This document shows, one piece after another, positions 18,122-26,355 of a DNA stretch of 64,000 nt. The DNA is from BOG-908 sp964242595. GTDB taxonomy: Bacteria; Pseudomonadota; Alphaproteobacteria; Acetobacterales; Acetobacteraceae. Every line of letters starts with the position of its first letter. Position 1 is the stretch's first letter. A program made the position numbers and the translations under genes. The stretch spans positions 1 to 64,000 of the forward strand of contig CAXTBC010000002.1 of the NCBI GenBank assembly GCA_964242595.1, read 5' to 3'. The notes under the pieces were generated by a model. The model had not been told where the DNA came from. It saw only the letters and a program-made list of their open reading frames with translations, and made no database searches.

Positions 18122-18646
18122 TTAGTCTGTCGGTTCAGGACCGCTGTCGTTTGGCGGATGCACGTGCATGTTGTAGTGCCCGCGCAACGCCGCCAAAGAC
18201 CCATGCTGGTCGTACAAGTTGCCGGTAACCTTCAGGTCACCGGCATGCGTCCACGTCGAACCCGAACTCTCTATGGACCCGTCGTTGTGCAGCTTGAGAA
18301 AGCTGCCGGTCTTGTGCACCAGCCAGAACTCGCCGGCCGGTACTTGCGGCGGCGGCACCGCGCTGGACCACAGCCGCCCGACAACGATGCCCTGCTCGGC
18401 ATCTCCTTCCTGCCAGGCCACCACGACCTGGTCGCCCGCGCCAGGCAGGCACGCCAGCCCCCACCCCGCCCCTACCCAGGCAGAGGCGACAGGCAACCAC
18501 CCCGACAGCACACCTTCCGGCTGCACCGTCACGCGCACGCTGAACGTCGCCGCATCCACCGACGTCACCACAGCCAGCCGGGTCTGCGCCCAGCCCTGAT
18601 CCATCTGCGCGGCATGCGCTTTGAGGTGATTTAGAAAGCTGTCCAC
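18122..18646 (-). CDS. Baseplate assembly protein V (spike) -like
   Basis: A 174-residue protein with the OB-fold of gpV spikes: RLAVVTSVDAATFSVRVTVQPEGVLSGWLPV and GDQVVVAWQEGD, then a beta C-terminus ending in HYNMHVHPPND, the His-rich end typical of spike proteins. I chose GTG 18646, which has GAGG about 10 bases upstream and overlaps the end of the D-like gene by 16 bases; the longer frame up to 19159 is antisense. It probably forms the membrane-piercing spike under the tube. Confidence 0.8.
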   Translation of the reverse strand: MDSFLNHLKAHAAQMDQGWAQTRLAVVTSVDAATFSVRVTVQPEGVLSGWLPVASAWVGAGWGLACLPGAGDQVVVAWQEGDAEQGIVVGRLWSSAVPPPQVPAGEFWLVHKTGSFLKLHNDGSIESSGSTWTHAGDLKVTGNLYDQHGSLAALRGHYNMHVHPPNDSGPEPTD

Positions 18647-19668
18647 GCAGGTAACCTCGCTTCCAACGTCTGCACGAAACCCCGTGCAAACGAGATCCGA
18701 CGCTCCACGCCGGTGATCGTCCAAACCCCGTCGAAATCGGTGCCCGTCTCGGCCAAAGCGAGAAGATCGCGTGGCTTGGTCGTCAGGTCGCCCGGCATCT
18801 CCACCACCACGCCACGTTCGTGCTGGGCCATCTGGGTCAGCAGCCTCTGGGCCATCGCCTGTGCGGCGTCGGCCGAAAGGTTCGGCCGTACAACCACGTA
18901 GCTGCGCGGATCGCCCGCACCGTTTGCCGAGCTCGCGGTTTGCAGAACACCAGTCTGCCCCCGGCAATCCCAGCTCTTCACGCTCACCTCTAACCCGCCG
19001 GCCAGCGTCAGCAGGCGTTCCAGCCGCATCGAAAGGCAGTCGCGCGGCGTCAGCACCAGGCTGGACGCGCTCTGGTCGGGCGGCGCGAAATACATCACCT
19101 GCCCGTCCACCCAGACGTCGAACCCCTCGCTCTCGGCCAGCCGGATCAGCAGGTCCCACTCGGTCGTCGCCCGCGAATGCTGGTCCAAAGTGATACGCGA
19201 ACGATTGTTCTGGTAGTCCCGCCCGACCACGTCGTTGGTCGGCGTCACCTCAGGCAGCAGCCCGCGCCGCAGCGCCAGTATTTCTGCAATCTCGCTCGCC
19301 GTGTTGTTCTCGAAACTCTCCTGCGTCCTCGCCTCGATGAAACGCGAGGTCAGGTCCCTACCGTCGACACGAACCTCGCCCCGGCCCACGTCGAAATCCA
19401 GCCGGTCGGCTTCTCCCAGGATCAGGCTCTGCCACGCACCGGCGAGGCCAGCGCGTATCTCCACCATCAGGCTGTCGCCAGCCCAAACCCCATACCCGCT
19501 AGCGGTCAGCGAAGCGGTCACCCGGTAGCGGTCAGCGGCCAGATGGTTGTTGCTGGAGACCTCCACGTTCAGAGTGCCGGGCACAACCTCGCCGTTGACA
19601 AAGACAGCAATCTGCGGCGCCCGCGCCTCATTGTACGCCAATGCCGCCTCCGGCCGACGCATCCGCAT
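18631..19668 (-). CDS. Late control gpD-like tail hub protein
   Basis: A 345-residue hub protein. The N-terminus APQIAVFVNGEVVPGTLNVEVSSNNHLAADRYRV and the central EADRLDFDVGRGEVRVDGRDLTSRFIEARTQESFENNTASEIAE are typical of the phage GPD/gp27-like family. ATG 19668 lies inside the X-like gene, an overlap of about 40 bp common in tail operons. It caps the tube and holds the V spike. Confidence 0.83.
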   Translation of the reverse strand: MRMRRPEAALAYNEARAPQIAVFVNGEVVPGTLNVEVSSNNHLAADRYRVTASLTASGYGVWAGDSLMVEIRAGLAGAWQSLILGEADRLDFDVGRGEVRVDGRDLTSRFIEARTQESFENNTASEIAEILALRRGLLPEVTPTNDVVGRDYQNNRSRITLDQHSRATTEWDLLIRLAESEGFDVWVDGQVMYFAPPDQSASSLVLTPRDCLSMRLERLLTLAGGLEVSVKSWDCRGQTGVLQTASSANGAGDPRSYVVVRPNLSADAAQAMAQRLLTQMAQHERGVVVEMPGDLTTKPRDLLALAETGTDFDGVWTITGVERRISFARGFVQTLEARLPAWTAF

Positions 19669-19813
19669 TGGGCAGCACAAGCGTGGTCAGCCCGGAAAGC
19701 CACGGATCGGTGATACCGTTCAGCGCGGCAATCCTGTTCCACTGCGTCGCGTCGCCAAGATAGGCCGCGGCAACCGCAAACAAGGTTCCGCTCGCCACCG
19801 TCACGGTCTGCAT
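19628..19813 (-). CDS. Tail protein X-like (LysM-type)
   Basis: A 61-residue protein starting MQTVTVASGTLFAVAAAYLGDATQWNRIAALNG, a LysM-like pattern (short beta, helix, then TQWNRIAALN) seen in gpX-family tail proteins. The ATG overlaps the stop of the preceding U-like gene by one base (TGATG). GpX-type proteins act at the tail hub. A longer frame to 19894 is rejected. Confidence 0.75.
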   Translation of the reverse strand: MQTVTVASGTLFAVAAAYLGDATQWNRIAALNGITDPWLSGLTTLVLPNADASAGGGIGVQ

Positions 19814-20493
19814 CAGATTTGCACTCCGTCCAGGTTGGTCAAAGCGCGGCCGACATATCCTTGCGCCGTGCAGAGCTGCGCCATCGTCCCGCACACACCC
19901 ACCAGCGCGTTGATGTCCGAGCCGCCCAGCCCCTGCTCGGCTTGGCTTACCTGCGGCGCAATGCCCGCCTGCGCCGCGCTCAGCCCAGCCACGGCCATCG
20001 CCACGCCGCTCGCGCCAGGAAGCAACGCGCCCGGCGCGGAGGCGCCCGCCAGCAGCCCGGACAGACCGAGGAAATCCGCGGCGGCGCCGATGTCGGCAAC
20101 AACGCTATCCGCCACGCTGGGCACGTACACCACCGGGCTCTGCGCCAGGTCGATCACGACCGTGCAGGCGATGTGGTAGGTGATCCACCACGGGTTGCAG
20201 TAGTCCAGGTCAAGCTGCGTGATCACCACGTCGTAGGAGAACGCGTCCCACGTCATGCCAAGAACGTCGCCCGCCACGCGCATAGCGTCGAGCGTGCGCG
20301 CTCGCGCGCCGGCGTCGACACCCGAAAAGATGCCTTCCCAGCACAACGCCGAGTCGTCGCGCCCCATCGTGTCGATCACCCGCCCACCGCCAAGCAGCTT
20401 GTGCACGGCCGCGCGCTGCGCACCCCCGAAACGCACGCTGGACGGTACCTCGAACCCGTCCAGCTCCAGCCCGCCAAGTGTCAGTAGCGCCAT
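19813..20493 (-). CDS. GpU-like tail protein with C-terminal extension
   Basis: A 226-residue protein. The first 115 residues (LGGLELDGFEVPSSVRFGGAQRAAVHKLLGG, then DSALCWEGIFSG) resemble gpU/tail-completion proteins. The rest (about 115-226) is an Ala/Gly-rich tail not expected from classic gpU. It lies between the tape-measure candidate and gpX. The role in tail completion is inferred from order and the N-terminal signature. Confidence 0.7.
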   Translation of the reverse strand: MALLTLGGLELDGFEVPSSVRFGGAQRAAVHKLLGGGRVIDTMGRDDSALCWEGIFSGVDAGARARTLDAMRVAGDVLGMTWDAFSYDVVITQLDLDYCNPWWITYHIACTVVIDLAQSPVVYVPSVADSVVADIGAAADFLGLSGLLAGASAPGALLPGASGVAMAVAGLSAAQAGIAPQVSQAEQGLGGSDINALVGVCGTMAQLCTAQGYVGRALTNLDGVQI

Positions 20494-21776
20494 CAGCCCC
20501 CCACAGTCGCTCCCGGCAACAGCCGTCCCCGCCGCGCATCAAACCCGGTCGGCCCGGCCGAGGCCCGCCCGGCCTCCTGGGTCAGGAACCGCGACATCCA
20601 TCGCCCCACCAGCGCCCCGTCCAGAAACACGTCACCCTCGGTCGGCCCGGCCGAAGCCGCAGCCGCCGGCGGCGCCGACGGGCCCTGAGGACCGGGCGCA
20701 GGCGCGTCACCCTGCCCCTGTCCGCCGCCCGACTCGGCAAACGGCGCCGCCGCCGGCCACGCCGCGGCCTGCTCGGCAGGCGGTGGCGGCTGCCGTGCAG
20801 ACCCGTCCCCCTCAGGCAACCTCCAACCTGCGACTTGCGGCCAGGGCCAGGGCTCAAGCCCGACGCCTGACCCGGCCGCAGGGGCCGCCATCGGCCCTTG
20901 CGGCGCCGCTGGCGGCAACGCCGCCAGCGCCTGCGGCACCGCCAGCGGCGCGGCCGCAGACACGCCCCGGGCAACATCCTCCACCGGCGCTGCAGGCCGA
21001 CTCCAGCCCTGGCTCCCGCCGCCCAGGTTCGCCGACGTCTCGCGTGCCGGCGCAACAAGCTGGGTCACAGCCAACGGCGCGACCACGCTCATCACCCCAG
21101 AAGCCGCCGTCTCCGCTGGCCGCGCATCCACAACAGGCGGGGGGACAGGCGCCGCTGCTGGCAAGCTCGCCGCTACCGGCAGGTCGGGCAGCTCCAGACG
21201 CGCCGGCGCCACGCTCTGCCGCTGTTGCGGCTGCATCTCAGCCGCACGCTCCCCCGGCACAGGCGCGCCCTGCGCAACCGGTTCCGGCATCGCTTGACGC
21301 GCCGGCGGCACCGCCGCAGGAACCACCTTCGGCTGCCTGGGCGCCGCCGGAGGCCCGCCCTCCTGCGTCCCTTGAACCTCCTCGCGTCGGCCATCACCAG
21401 GCTCCGGCACAGCCGCCGCCACCGGCGCTGCCGCTCCCACCGGCGCAGCTACCACCACCGGTGCAGGTGTCGCTATCGGTGCTGGTACCGTCACCGGCGC
21501 GGGTGCCGCCACCAGCGCCGGCGTTGTCACCCCCGCCGCCGGCTCGTCACGCACGGTCGGCCGCTCCTTGCCGGCCGGCTTTTCCGCCGCCGGCACGGAC
21601 CGGATCGCCGAGAGCGCGGCAACCGAGGCCATCCGCAACTGCTGCACGGACACCCCGCCCGCCTGCAGCACACGCTCGAGCTGCGCCATGTCCCTGCGCG
21701 CATGCGCCATGCTTTCGGACACGCCGTCGCTCAACGCCAGCGTCACCCCGATCTCGAAAGGTTCGCTCACCGCCAC
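20493..21776 (-). CDS. Tape-measure candidate, short and Pro/Ala-rich
   Basis: A 427-residue protein in the tape-measure position (between chaperones and gpU). Residues 1-60 are amphipathic helix (MAHARRDMAQLERVLQAGG). About 65-370 is a long low-complexity region of Pro, Ala and Val. The C-terminus (about 385-427, GDVFLDGALVGRWMSRFLTQEAGR) is ordered. It lacks the long helical repeats and transmembrane segments normal in tape measures. If it is the ruler, it implies a short tail. The GTG start overlaps the preceding gene by 10 bases. An accessory tail-chaperone role is the alternative. Confidence 0.55.
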   Translation of the reverse strand: MAVSEPFEIGVTLALSDGVSESMAHARRDMAQLERVLQAGGVSVQQLRMASVAALSAIRSVPAAEKPAGKERPTVRDEPAAGVTTPALVAAPAPVTVPAPIATPAPVVVAAPVGAAAPVAAAVPEPGDGRREEVQGTQEGGPPAAPRQPKVVPAAVPPARQAMPEPVAQGAPVPGERAAEMQPQQRQSVAPARLELPDLPVAASLPAAAPVPPPVVDARPAETAASGVMSVVAPLAVTQLVAPARETSANLGGGSQGWSRPAAPVEDVARGVSAAAPLAVPQALAALPPAAPQGPMAAPAAGSGVGLEPWPWPQVAGWRLPEGDGSARQPPPPAEQAAAWPAAAPFAESGGGQGQGDAPAPGPQGPSAPPAAAASAGPTEGDVFLDGALVGRWMSRFLTQEAGRASAGPTGFDARRGRLLPGATVGG

Positions 21777-22030
21777 GCCTCCTGCAGCCGACCGTGCAAC
21801 ACCTTCACCACGTCACCGCAGGCAGCCCGCGCCGCACCCGTCAATGGCGCACAGGGCGCCACCCCGGCGCTCCCCGTCTCGGCCCGCCACACGACATCGT
21901 CCCGGCTCACCACCGTCAAGCGCCCGTCCACAGCGCGCACCTGCAAATCGGCCGCGTATCCCCGCACCAGCAAGCCTGCACGCACCGCTTCGGCCAGCAC
22001 GCCACCTGCCGAAAGCAGCGCATCCTTCAC
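21767..22030 (-). CDS. Small tail-region protein of unknown function
   Basis: An 87-residue protein beginning VKDALLSAGGVLAEAVRAGLL. The GTG at 22030 overlaps the TGA that ends the -1 frame of the chaperone (GTGA), so the reading is coupled to the frameshifted product. The longer frame to 22264 is out of phase with a real gene and rejected. It lies between chaperone and tape-measure candidate. There are helical N- and C-termini, with a short beta section (LQVRAVDGRLTVVSRDDVVWRAE) in the middle. Confidence 0.65.
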   Translation of the reverse strand: MKDALLSAGGVLAEAVRAGLLVRGYAADLQVRAVDGRLTVVSRDDVVWRAETGSAGVAPCAPLTGAARAACGDVVKVLHGRLQEAWR

Positions 22031-22203
22031 GGCTTCTTCCAACGCTGCGCTCCCCAGTCGTACTCGAAACCGTCGAACCGGCCCATCACGACAACCCAAG
22101 CCAGGCGCTCGTCGGCCGGCAAGCTGAACGCCACGTCGAACGGCACCCCGTTCCGAACCAGGTAAAGGCAGTCTACCAGATCGGGGTGCCCACTCAGTTT
22201 CCC
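22027..22203 (-). CDS. -1 frameshift extension of the tail assembly chaperone
   Basis: An open frame without ATG/GTG/TTG start encodes 56 residues (LSGHPDLVDCLYLVRNGVPF ... WGAQRWKKP) after the slip. It is entered from the preceding gene by the heptamer GGGAAAC at 22197-22203, placed as G-GGA-AAC and followed directly by the zero-frame TGA. Slipping one base back gives GGG-AAA-CTG-AGT, exactly this frame. The fusion would be about 170 residues. This parallels P2 E/E+E' and lambda G/GT. The protein character (VxxMGRFDGFEYDWG) is coherent, which supports real coding. Confidence 0.78.
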   Translation of the reverse strand, partial: GKLSGHPDLVDCLYLVRNGVPFDVAFSLPADERLAWVVVMGRFDGFEYDWGAQRWKKP

Positions 22204-22538
22204 TGTGCCGCACTCCCCAGAACCGGTGCAGGCTCGGCCGCAAGCTGAGCCGCCACCGCGGCAATCCCCGCGTCGCCCAGCCGCGCCACCAGCGCCTCTA
22301 TCTGCCCCTCGGTCACCGGCGGCGGCACCGGCACAGTGTCGATCGCCACCACGCTGGCCGCCAGCATCGCCATCCCAAGATACGGGTTGTTCTGGGACAG
22401 CACAGGCCCGATCGCCTTGAACAGCCGGAGCCGGTCGAGCGCCGTCATCCGGCGCACCACCAGCTCGCGCCCGTCAGCATCGCGCACCACCAGCGTCGAT
22501 GCCGCCGCCGCCATGATCTGTGCGCTCGGCCCGCCCAT
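22194..22538 (-). CDS. Tail assembly chaperone, zero-frame product
   Basis: A 114-residue, mostly helical protein (VVRRMTALDRLRLFKAIGPVLSQNNPYLGMAMLAASV) ending ...GSAAQGN just before TGA. It occupies the position between tube protein and tape-measure candidate where P2-like phages keep gpE. The last two codons, GGA AAC, form the slip site for the -1 extension at 22027-22203. Both products together would keep the tape measure soluble until tube assembly. Confidence 0.78.
   Translation of the reverse strand: MGGPSAQIMAAAASTLVVRDADGRELVVRRMTALDRLRLFKAIGPVLSQNNPYLGMAMLAASVVAIDTVPVPPPVTEGQIEALVARLGDAGIAAVAAQLAAEPAPVLGSAAQGN
22197..22203 (-). promoter_or_regulatory. Slippery heptamer GGGAAAC for -1 ribosomal frameshift
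   Basis: The minus strand reads CA-G-GGA-AAC-TGA. This is an X-XXY-YYZ heptamer in the correct zero-frame phase, with the stop codon directly after it and an open -1 frame beyond. Confidence 0.75.
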
Positions 22539-22966
22539 CAGATGCGCTGCCGCTGCGTGGCAAAGAACTCAAGCTTCTGTTTCACCGTGGCATCACCCTT
22601 CCAGCTTCCTGCATTGACCAGCTTGAACACCACGCCGCTGTACTGGTACGTCGAGGTCGAGCCATCTACCTCCGCCACGTACTGATACACCGCGCCGGCC
22701 GGCAACGAACCCTGCGTCAGGAACGCCTGCTCGGAGACGGCAATGAAGTCGTCCACCGCGCTCGTGCCGCGCTCCACCTCAAAACTTCCCTCCCAGCCCT
22801 TCGGCAGCTCCGCACCCATCGGCACGCCGTCCAGGCGGTCCAGCCGCACGGATTGCGTCAACTGCCGGCTCTCGAACCCGGTCACGTAAGTAAGGTCCAC
22901 CCGCCCCTGAGGCCCCATCACCACAAGCTGGCAATCGCGCCCGATCGAAAACGAATTGATCGGCAT
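22538..22966 (-). CDS. Phage tail tube protein
   Basis: A 142-residue beta-rich protein (MPINSFSIGRDCQLVVMGPQGRVDLTYVTGFESRQ..., ending QYSGVVFKLVNAGSWKGDATVKQKLEFFATQ) in the position of gpFII/gpM after the sheath. The motif GSWKGDATVKQKLEF is common in tube proteins of Acetobacteraceae prophages. It forms the inner tube of the contractile tail. A 160-bp gap separates it from the sheath gene, longer than most gaps in this operon. Confidence 0.75.
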   Translation of the reverse strand: MPINSFSIGRDCQLVVMGPQGRVDLTYVTGFESRQLTQSVRLDRLDGVPMGAELPKGWEGSFEVERGTSAVDDFIAVSEQAFLTQGSLPAGAVYQYVAEVDGSTSTYQYSGVVFKLVNAGSWKGDATVKQKLEFFATQRQRI

Positions 22967-23128
22967 CTCGTCTATCCCCCAAACCTATCAGCACCGCGCA
23001 AAGCCGCGCACGCCTCGTCAGTATCCTTTCGCAAAGACGGCATAGCGGTCAGCAAACGTGCTCTTCCAGCATCGGAGCGCCGGAAGAGCGCGTCAGATCG
23101 CCGTCACCGCACCTCTGCAAACCGACGC

Positions 23129-24700
23129 TCAGACAACCCCGCCAGGCAGCACCTGACGCTGGATCGCCACCGTCTGCCCGCCTTCCACGTTCACCACGAA
23201 CTTCTCGTTGATACTCTGGAACTGCACCTGCGTGTCGCTCTGAACGAAACCCAGGTTGGTCCGCGCCGGAGGGTTGTTGCTCGCATCGCAGATCACGTTA
23301 AAAGGCGGTGCGCCGTCCGCGCTGCCCAGCACACCCTGTGACAGCAAGTTCTGCAAAAAACTGAGCTGCGTGGCCCGTATCTGCCGGAACAACCCAGTGT
23401 TGATCACCTGACCCACGAACTGGCCCATGCCCGCCGCCAGCGTCGCGGCAACGTAGTTGGTCAGCCGCGTGTAATTGTCACCGTCAGTCGCCGGGTTGGA
23501 CGAGGTGTTGTGCCCGCACCGCACGCCCCAATACGCACCGCCAGGCTGCGGGTTGGTGATCACGTCGATACCGTTCTGGAACAGCACGGTCAGCTCGGCG
23601 TCGCTGTAGGTCGCCGTCTGCCCGCTCCCCGGTACGCCGGAGCGCTGTGTGCCCACAACGCTGTACAGCGGCTTGTTCAGGCTGGACTGCTCAGGCGACA
23701 GGTTGGCCAGCCGACCGGCCACGAAACCCTGCGGCGAGACCAGGCGCGTCAGCCCGTTGGCTTGGTCGTTCCAGAACACCCAGTCGCCGAACATCAGCTT
23801 GGCAGCGTAGGAATTTAACCCGGACTGCTGCTTGAGCGCCACTGCCGCGGCGATGTTCTGCCCCACCGGTCCGGTCAGCACCATGTAGACGCCCTCGGAT
23901 AGCCCGAACGCCGCCTCGGTCGACCACTGCGTCGCGTCATCGACATCGGCCAGCACGCCGATTCCGCAGCCTTGCGCACGCAGCGCGTACATCCCGGCCC
24001 GCGGCACCGTGTCCTGGCCCACCAGCATCGCTGCCGTGGCACCGCTGGCACCATCGCTGCCGCCGGCCAAGCCCTGGGACGCCAAAGCCGCTGGCGCTGT
24101 CGTTGTCGCCGTGCCCAACGTCGCCACCAGGATTTGCGAGGGCCCCCGCAACGGCCCGCTGCCAAGGTTGATGGCGCTCACGAGCGCCTGCCAGAACGCC
24201 GCCGGCGAGCTGCCAGCCAGGTTCGAGAACGTCTCCGGCACCAGCCCGGGCATCGACACCGTCAACTGCCACTGCCCCGGCACCGAGGCGGCCGACAGCG
24301 TAACGCTCACCGTGTTGCCCAGCGAGCCGGAGTAGCGCGCGCTTAACAGCACCGCGTAACTGCCGCCGGTCGCGCCTACGGCAAAACTCGCCGCAGCGTC
24401 CGTCCCGTCGCTCACCCGCACGCAGCGGAAACCCGAGGCGCCCTGCTGCACGGCCACCGCGACCGCCGTGCCCATGTCGTATTTGCGCGCAATCACCGGC
24501 CCGAATCCGGTCGCGTAGTCGGCCATCGTTGAGACCGCCACCGGCTGGTTCACCGGCCCCCACGATGCCGTGCCCACCATGCCGATCACGTTCGTCGGCA
24601 CCCCGTTCAGCACCAGGTTCTGCGGCGCAACGATCTGCACGTACAGGTCCGGCACCACGAGCGCCGTGGTGTTAAGCGATCCTTGTTGAAAAATCGGCAT
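23129..24700 (-). CDS. Contractile tail sheath protein
   Basis: A 523-residue protein of the gpFI/phage tail sheath family. The N-terminus (VPDLYVQIVAPQNLVLNGVPTNVIGMVGTASWGPVNQPVAV) and the C-terminal domain (TDGDNYTRLTNYVAATLAAGMGQFVGQVIN, FLQNLLSQGVLG) are typical. This protein makes the phage a myovirus-type particle. It is preceded by a 59-residue gene and followed by the tube gene. Confidence 0.9.
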   Translation of the reverse strand: MPIFQQGSLNTTALVVPDLYVQIVAPQNLVLNGVPTNVIGMVGTASWGPVNQPVAVSTMADYATGFGPVIARKYDMGTAVAVAVQQGASGFRCVRVSDGTDAAASFAVGATGGSYAVLLSARYSGSLGNTVSVTLSAASVPGQWQLTVSMPGLVPETFSNLAGSSPAAFWQALVSAINLGSGPLRGPSQILVATLGTATTTAPAALASQGLAGGSDGASGATAAMLVGQDTVPRAGMYALRAQGCGIGVLADVDDATQWSTEAAFGLSEGVYMVLTGPVGQNIAAAVALKQQSGLNSYAAKLMFGDWVFWNDQANGLTRLVSPQGFVAGRLANLSPEQSSLNKPLYSVVGTQRSGVPGSGQTATYSDAELTVLFQNGIDVITNPQPGGAYWGVRCGHNTSSNPATDGDNYTRLTNYVAATLAAGMGQFVGQVINTGLFRQIRATQLSFLQNLLSQGVLGSADGAPPFNVICDASNNPPARTNLGFVQSDTQVQFQSINEKFVVNVEGGQTVAIQRQVLPGGVV

Positions 24701-24703
24701 GCT

Positions 24704-24883
24704 TCAGGTCTCCTCCCGCTTGTCGGCCACGGCTATCGGCGCGGCCACACGTAGTACGTCTTGCGCGTGCGCGCCTGCCAGGACGGCACGCATCTCCTTG
24801 GCGCCCGCAATCAGGTCGCCCACGCCGTAGGCCCCGAACGGACTCACCACCAGCAGCACACGCGTCACGCTCGCCTCCATCAT
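24704..24883 (-). CDS. Small phage protein upstream of sheath gene
   Basis: A 59-residue frame (MMEASVTRVLLVVSPFGAYG, then VGDLIAGAKEMRAVL...) between the tail-terminator-like gene and the sheath gene. The first ATG overlaps the previous stop (ATGA), and its own stop lies just upstream of the sheath start, so gene order and coupling support it. Small proteins occur at this place in Mu-like and P2-like tails. No function is known. Confidence 0.6.
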   Translation of the reverse strand: MMEASVTRVLLVVSPFGAYGVGDLIAGAKEMRAVLAGAHAQDVLRVAAPIAVADKREET

Positions 24884-25689
24884 CCGTAAACGTCATTGCC
24901 TGCCAGCAGCAGGTCGCCGAACAGCATCGCCGGCGCGCTCGCCGCCAGCGTCGTCGCGTACTCCACGTCGAACAGAAGATCGCGCCGGTACAATTGCGCG
25001 TCCTGCGCGTCGTCGATGCTCGCCGTACCTTGGTAGCGCAGGCGTCCTCCCGTCCCGTCCGCCAACGGCAGAAAGCTGGTGGCGGCAAACGCACTACCGA
25101 TGGCGCTGCAGATCACGTCCCTGCTCGCCGGCGAGGGACACCACACGGACACGCGGAACCCCTGTTCCTGCCGGCTCCATTCGGTCAGCGTGGCCGCGTC
25201 CGCCACCACACGCGCCACCAGGCTCGTCACACCAGGCACGCTCACCGTGGTGCCCGAAAGCCAACATGCCCGGCTCGCCCGCACCGCCTGCGCCAGCATC
25301 GCCGCAACCAAGGCGGGCGTGTCCCCCGCCTGTCCGCGGTAGGTGCAAGGCACGCCGGCCACAAGCAGCCCGGCCACCTGCCCCACGCCGCCCGCACCAC
25401 CAAACTGCGCGGAGTTGCCGGCAACCTGCACGGTCAACGTCACAGGTTGCGGCGTGGTCTGCGTCAGCGGTCCCCAGCGTGTCGTGTTGCGCGTCGCATG
25501 CGGCACGGCAAACACGCTGACGTTGGCAATCCCAGCCGCAAGGTCCAGGTCGAGCGCCCCGGTCTGCGGCCACCCGCGATAAACGCGCACCTGCCGCCCG
25601 GTAACGCTGGCTGCAGTTGCACCGGCCGGGTACAGCGCCGCCACAACGCCCGTCACCAAAGCCGTCTCGACGTCGGACAGATCTGCCAA
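24880..25689 (-). CDS. Phage tail terminator/head-tail joining-like protein
   Basis: A 269-residue protein starting MADLSDVETALVTGVVAALYPAG. Residues 30-70 (VYRGWPQTGALDLDLAAGIANVSVF) and the C-terminal RRDLLFDVEYATTLAAS fit proteins of the head-tail interface found directly upstream of sheath genes. The exact role (terminator versus completion protein) is inferred from position. It starts about 45 bp after the stop of the preceding gene. Confidence 0.6.
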   Translation of the reverse strand: MADLSDVETALVTGVVAALYPAGATAASVTGRQVRVYRGWPQTGALDLDLAAGIANVSVFAVPHATRNTTRWGPLTQTTPQPVTLTVQVAGNSAQFGGAGGVGQVAGLLVAGVPCTYRGQAGDTPALVAAMLAQAVRASRACWLSGTTVSVPGVTSLVARVVADAATLTEWSRQEQGFRVSVWCPSPASRDVICSAIGSAFAATSFLPLADGTGGRLRYQGTASIDDAQDAQLYRRDLLFDVEYATTLAASAPAMLFGDLLLAGNDVYG

Positions 25690-25734
25690 GTTCCCGTGCC
25701 TCCAAGCCGGCCCGCACAGCCGGAGCTGCGCACC

Positions 25735-26355
25735 TCAAGCACCCACCTGGCGCACCATCAGTCGCCAGCCGAGCCTGCTCTGCTCGGCACTGCCCACCAC
25801 GTAGACTCCGCCAAGGTCATCACTGACCACGTCGGCAACTTGCGGAACCGCAGGCAGCACCGGCAGCAGCAGCGTCCACCCGCCAAAGCGAGTCTCGCCG
25901 ACACGCCCGCCCGCAGCCTGCCCGCCGCTCTCCATCAGGCACGCCGGCCACGCCGTCAGCACCGCCTCGCCAGACGTCGCGAAGAAGCCGCTGTAGCCGC
26001 CCTGCGTCGCCGGCGCCGGCCGCACAATGGAGACCACCCGGTTGGTCAGCACGCACTGCACCTCCAGCCCGGGCTGCTGGCTCGCCACGAAATACGTGGC
26101 CGACGGCGCCACCAGGTAGTCCCCGGCCTGCGTGTAAGCCGCGTCGTAAGCCCCCCGCCACAACGGCTGTCCGTAAGCCGCCTCCGCCCTCCCGCCGAAC
26201 GGCGTGAACACCACGGCAAGCTCCAGGAGCTTGTTGCGCGGCGAGATCGGCTGCACCGCGCCGCCCGGGCGGTACACCGTCGTGCGGCACCCCGCCCGGC
26301 GCGCCGCCACGCCCATGCCCTTGCTGATCCTGTCCTGCAGCGTGCGCGCGTCCAT
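25735..26355 (-). CDS. Phage head-tail connector-region protein
   Basis: A 206-residue protein beginning MDARTLQDRISKGMGVAARRAG, with beta-rich middle and C-terminal parts (LYR/PGG, TPFGGRAEAAYGQPLWRG, QQPGLEVQCVLTNRVVSIVRP). The ATG overlaps the previous stop by one base (TGATG). It lies between two small connector-type genes, consistent with a head-completion or tail-attachment role. I do not recognise a named family. Confidence 0.6.
   Translation of the reverse strand: MDARTLQDRISKGMGVAARRAGCRTTVYRPGGAVQPISPRNKLLELAVVFTPFGGRAEAAYGQPLWRGAYDAAYTQAGDYLVAPSATYFVASQQPGLEVQCVLTNRVVSIVRPAPATQGGYSGFFATSGEAVLTAWPACLMESGGQAAGGRVGETRFGGWTLLLPVLPAVPQVADVVSDDLGGVYVVGSAEQSRLGWRLMVRQVGA

Noticed and set aside
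20255..22165. A 636-residue plus-strand open frame opposite the tail genes
   Set aside because: It is Pro/Ala/Arg-rich with no family character, lies fully antisense to five overlapping, coupled tail genes, and arises from high GC at third positions.
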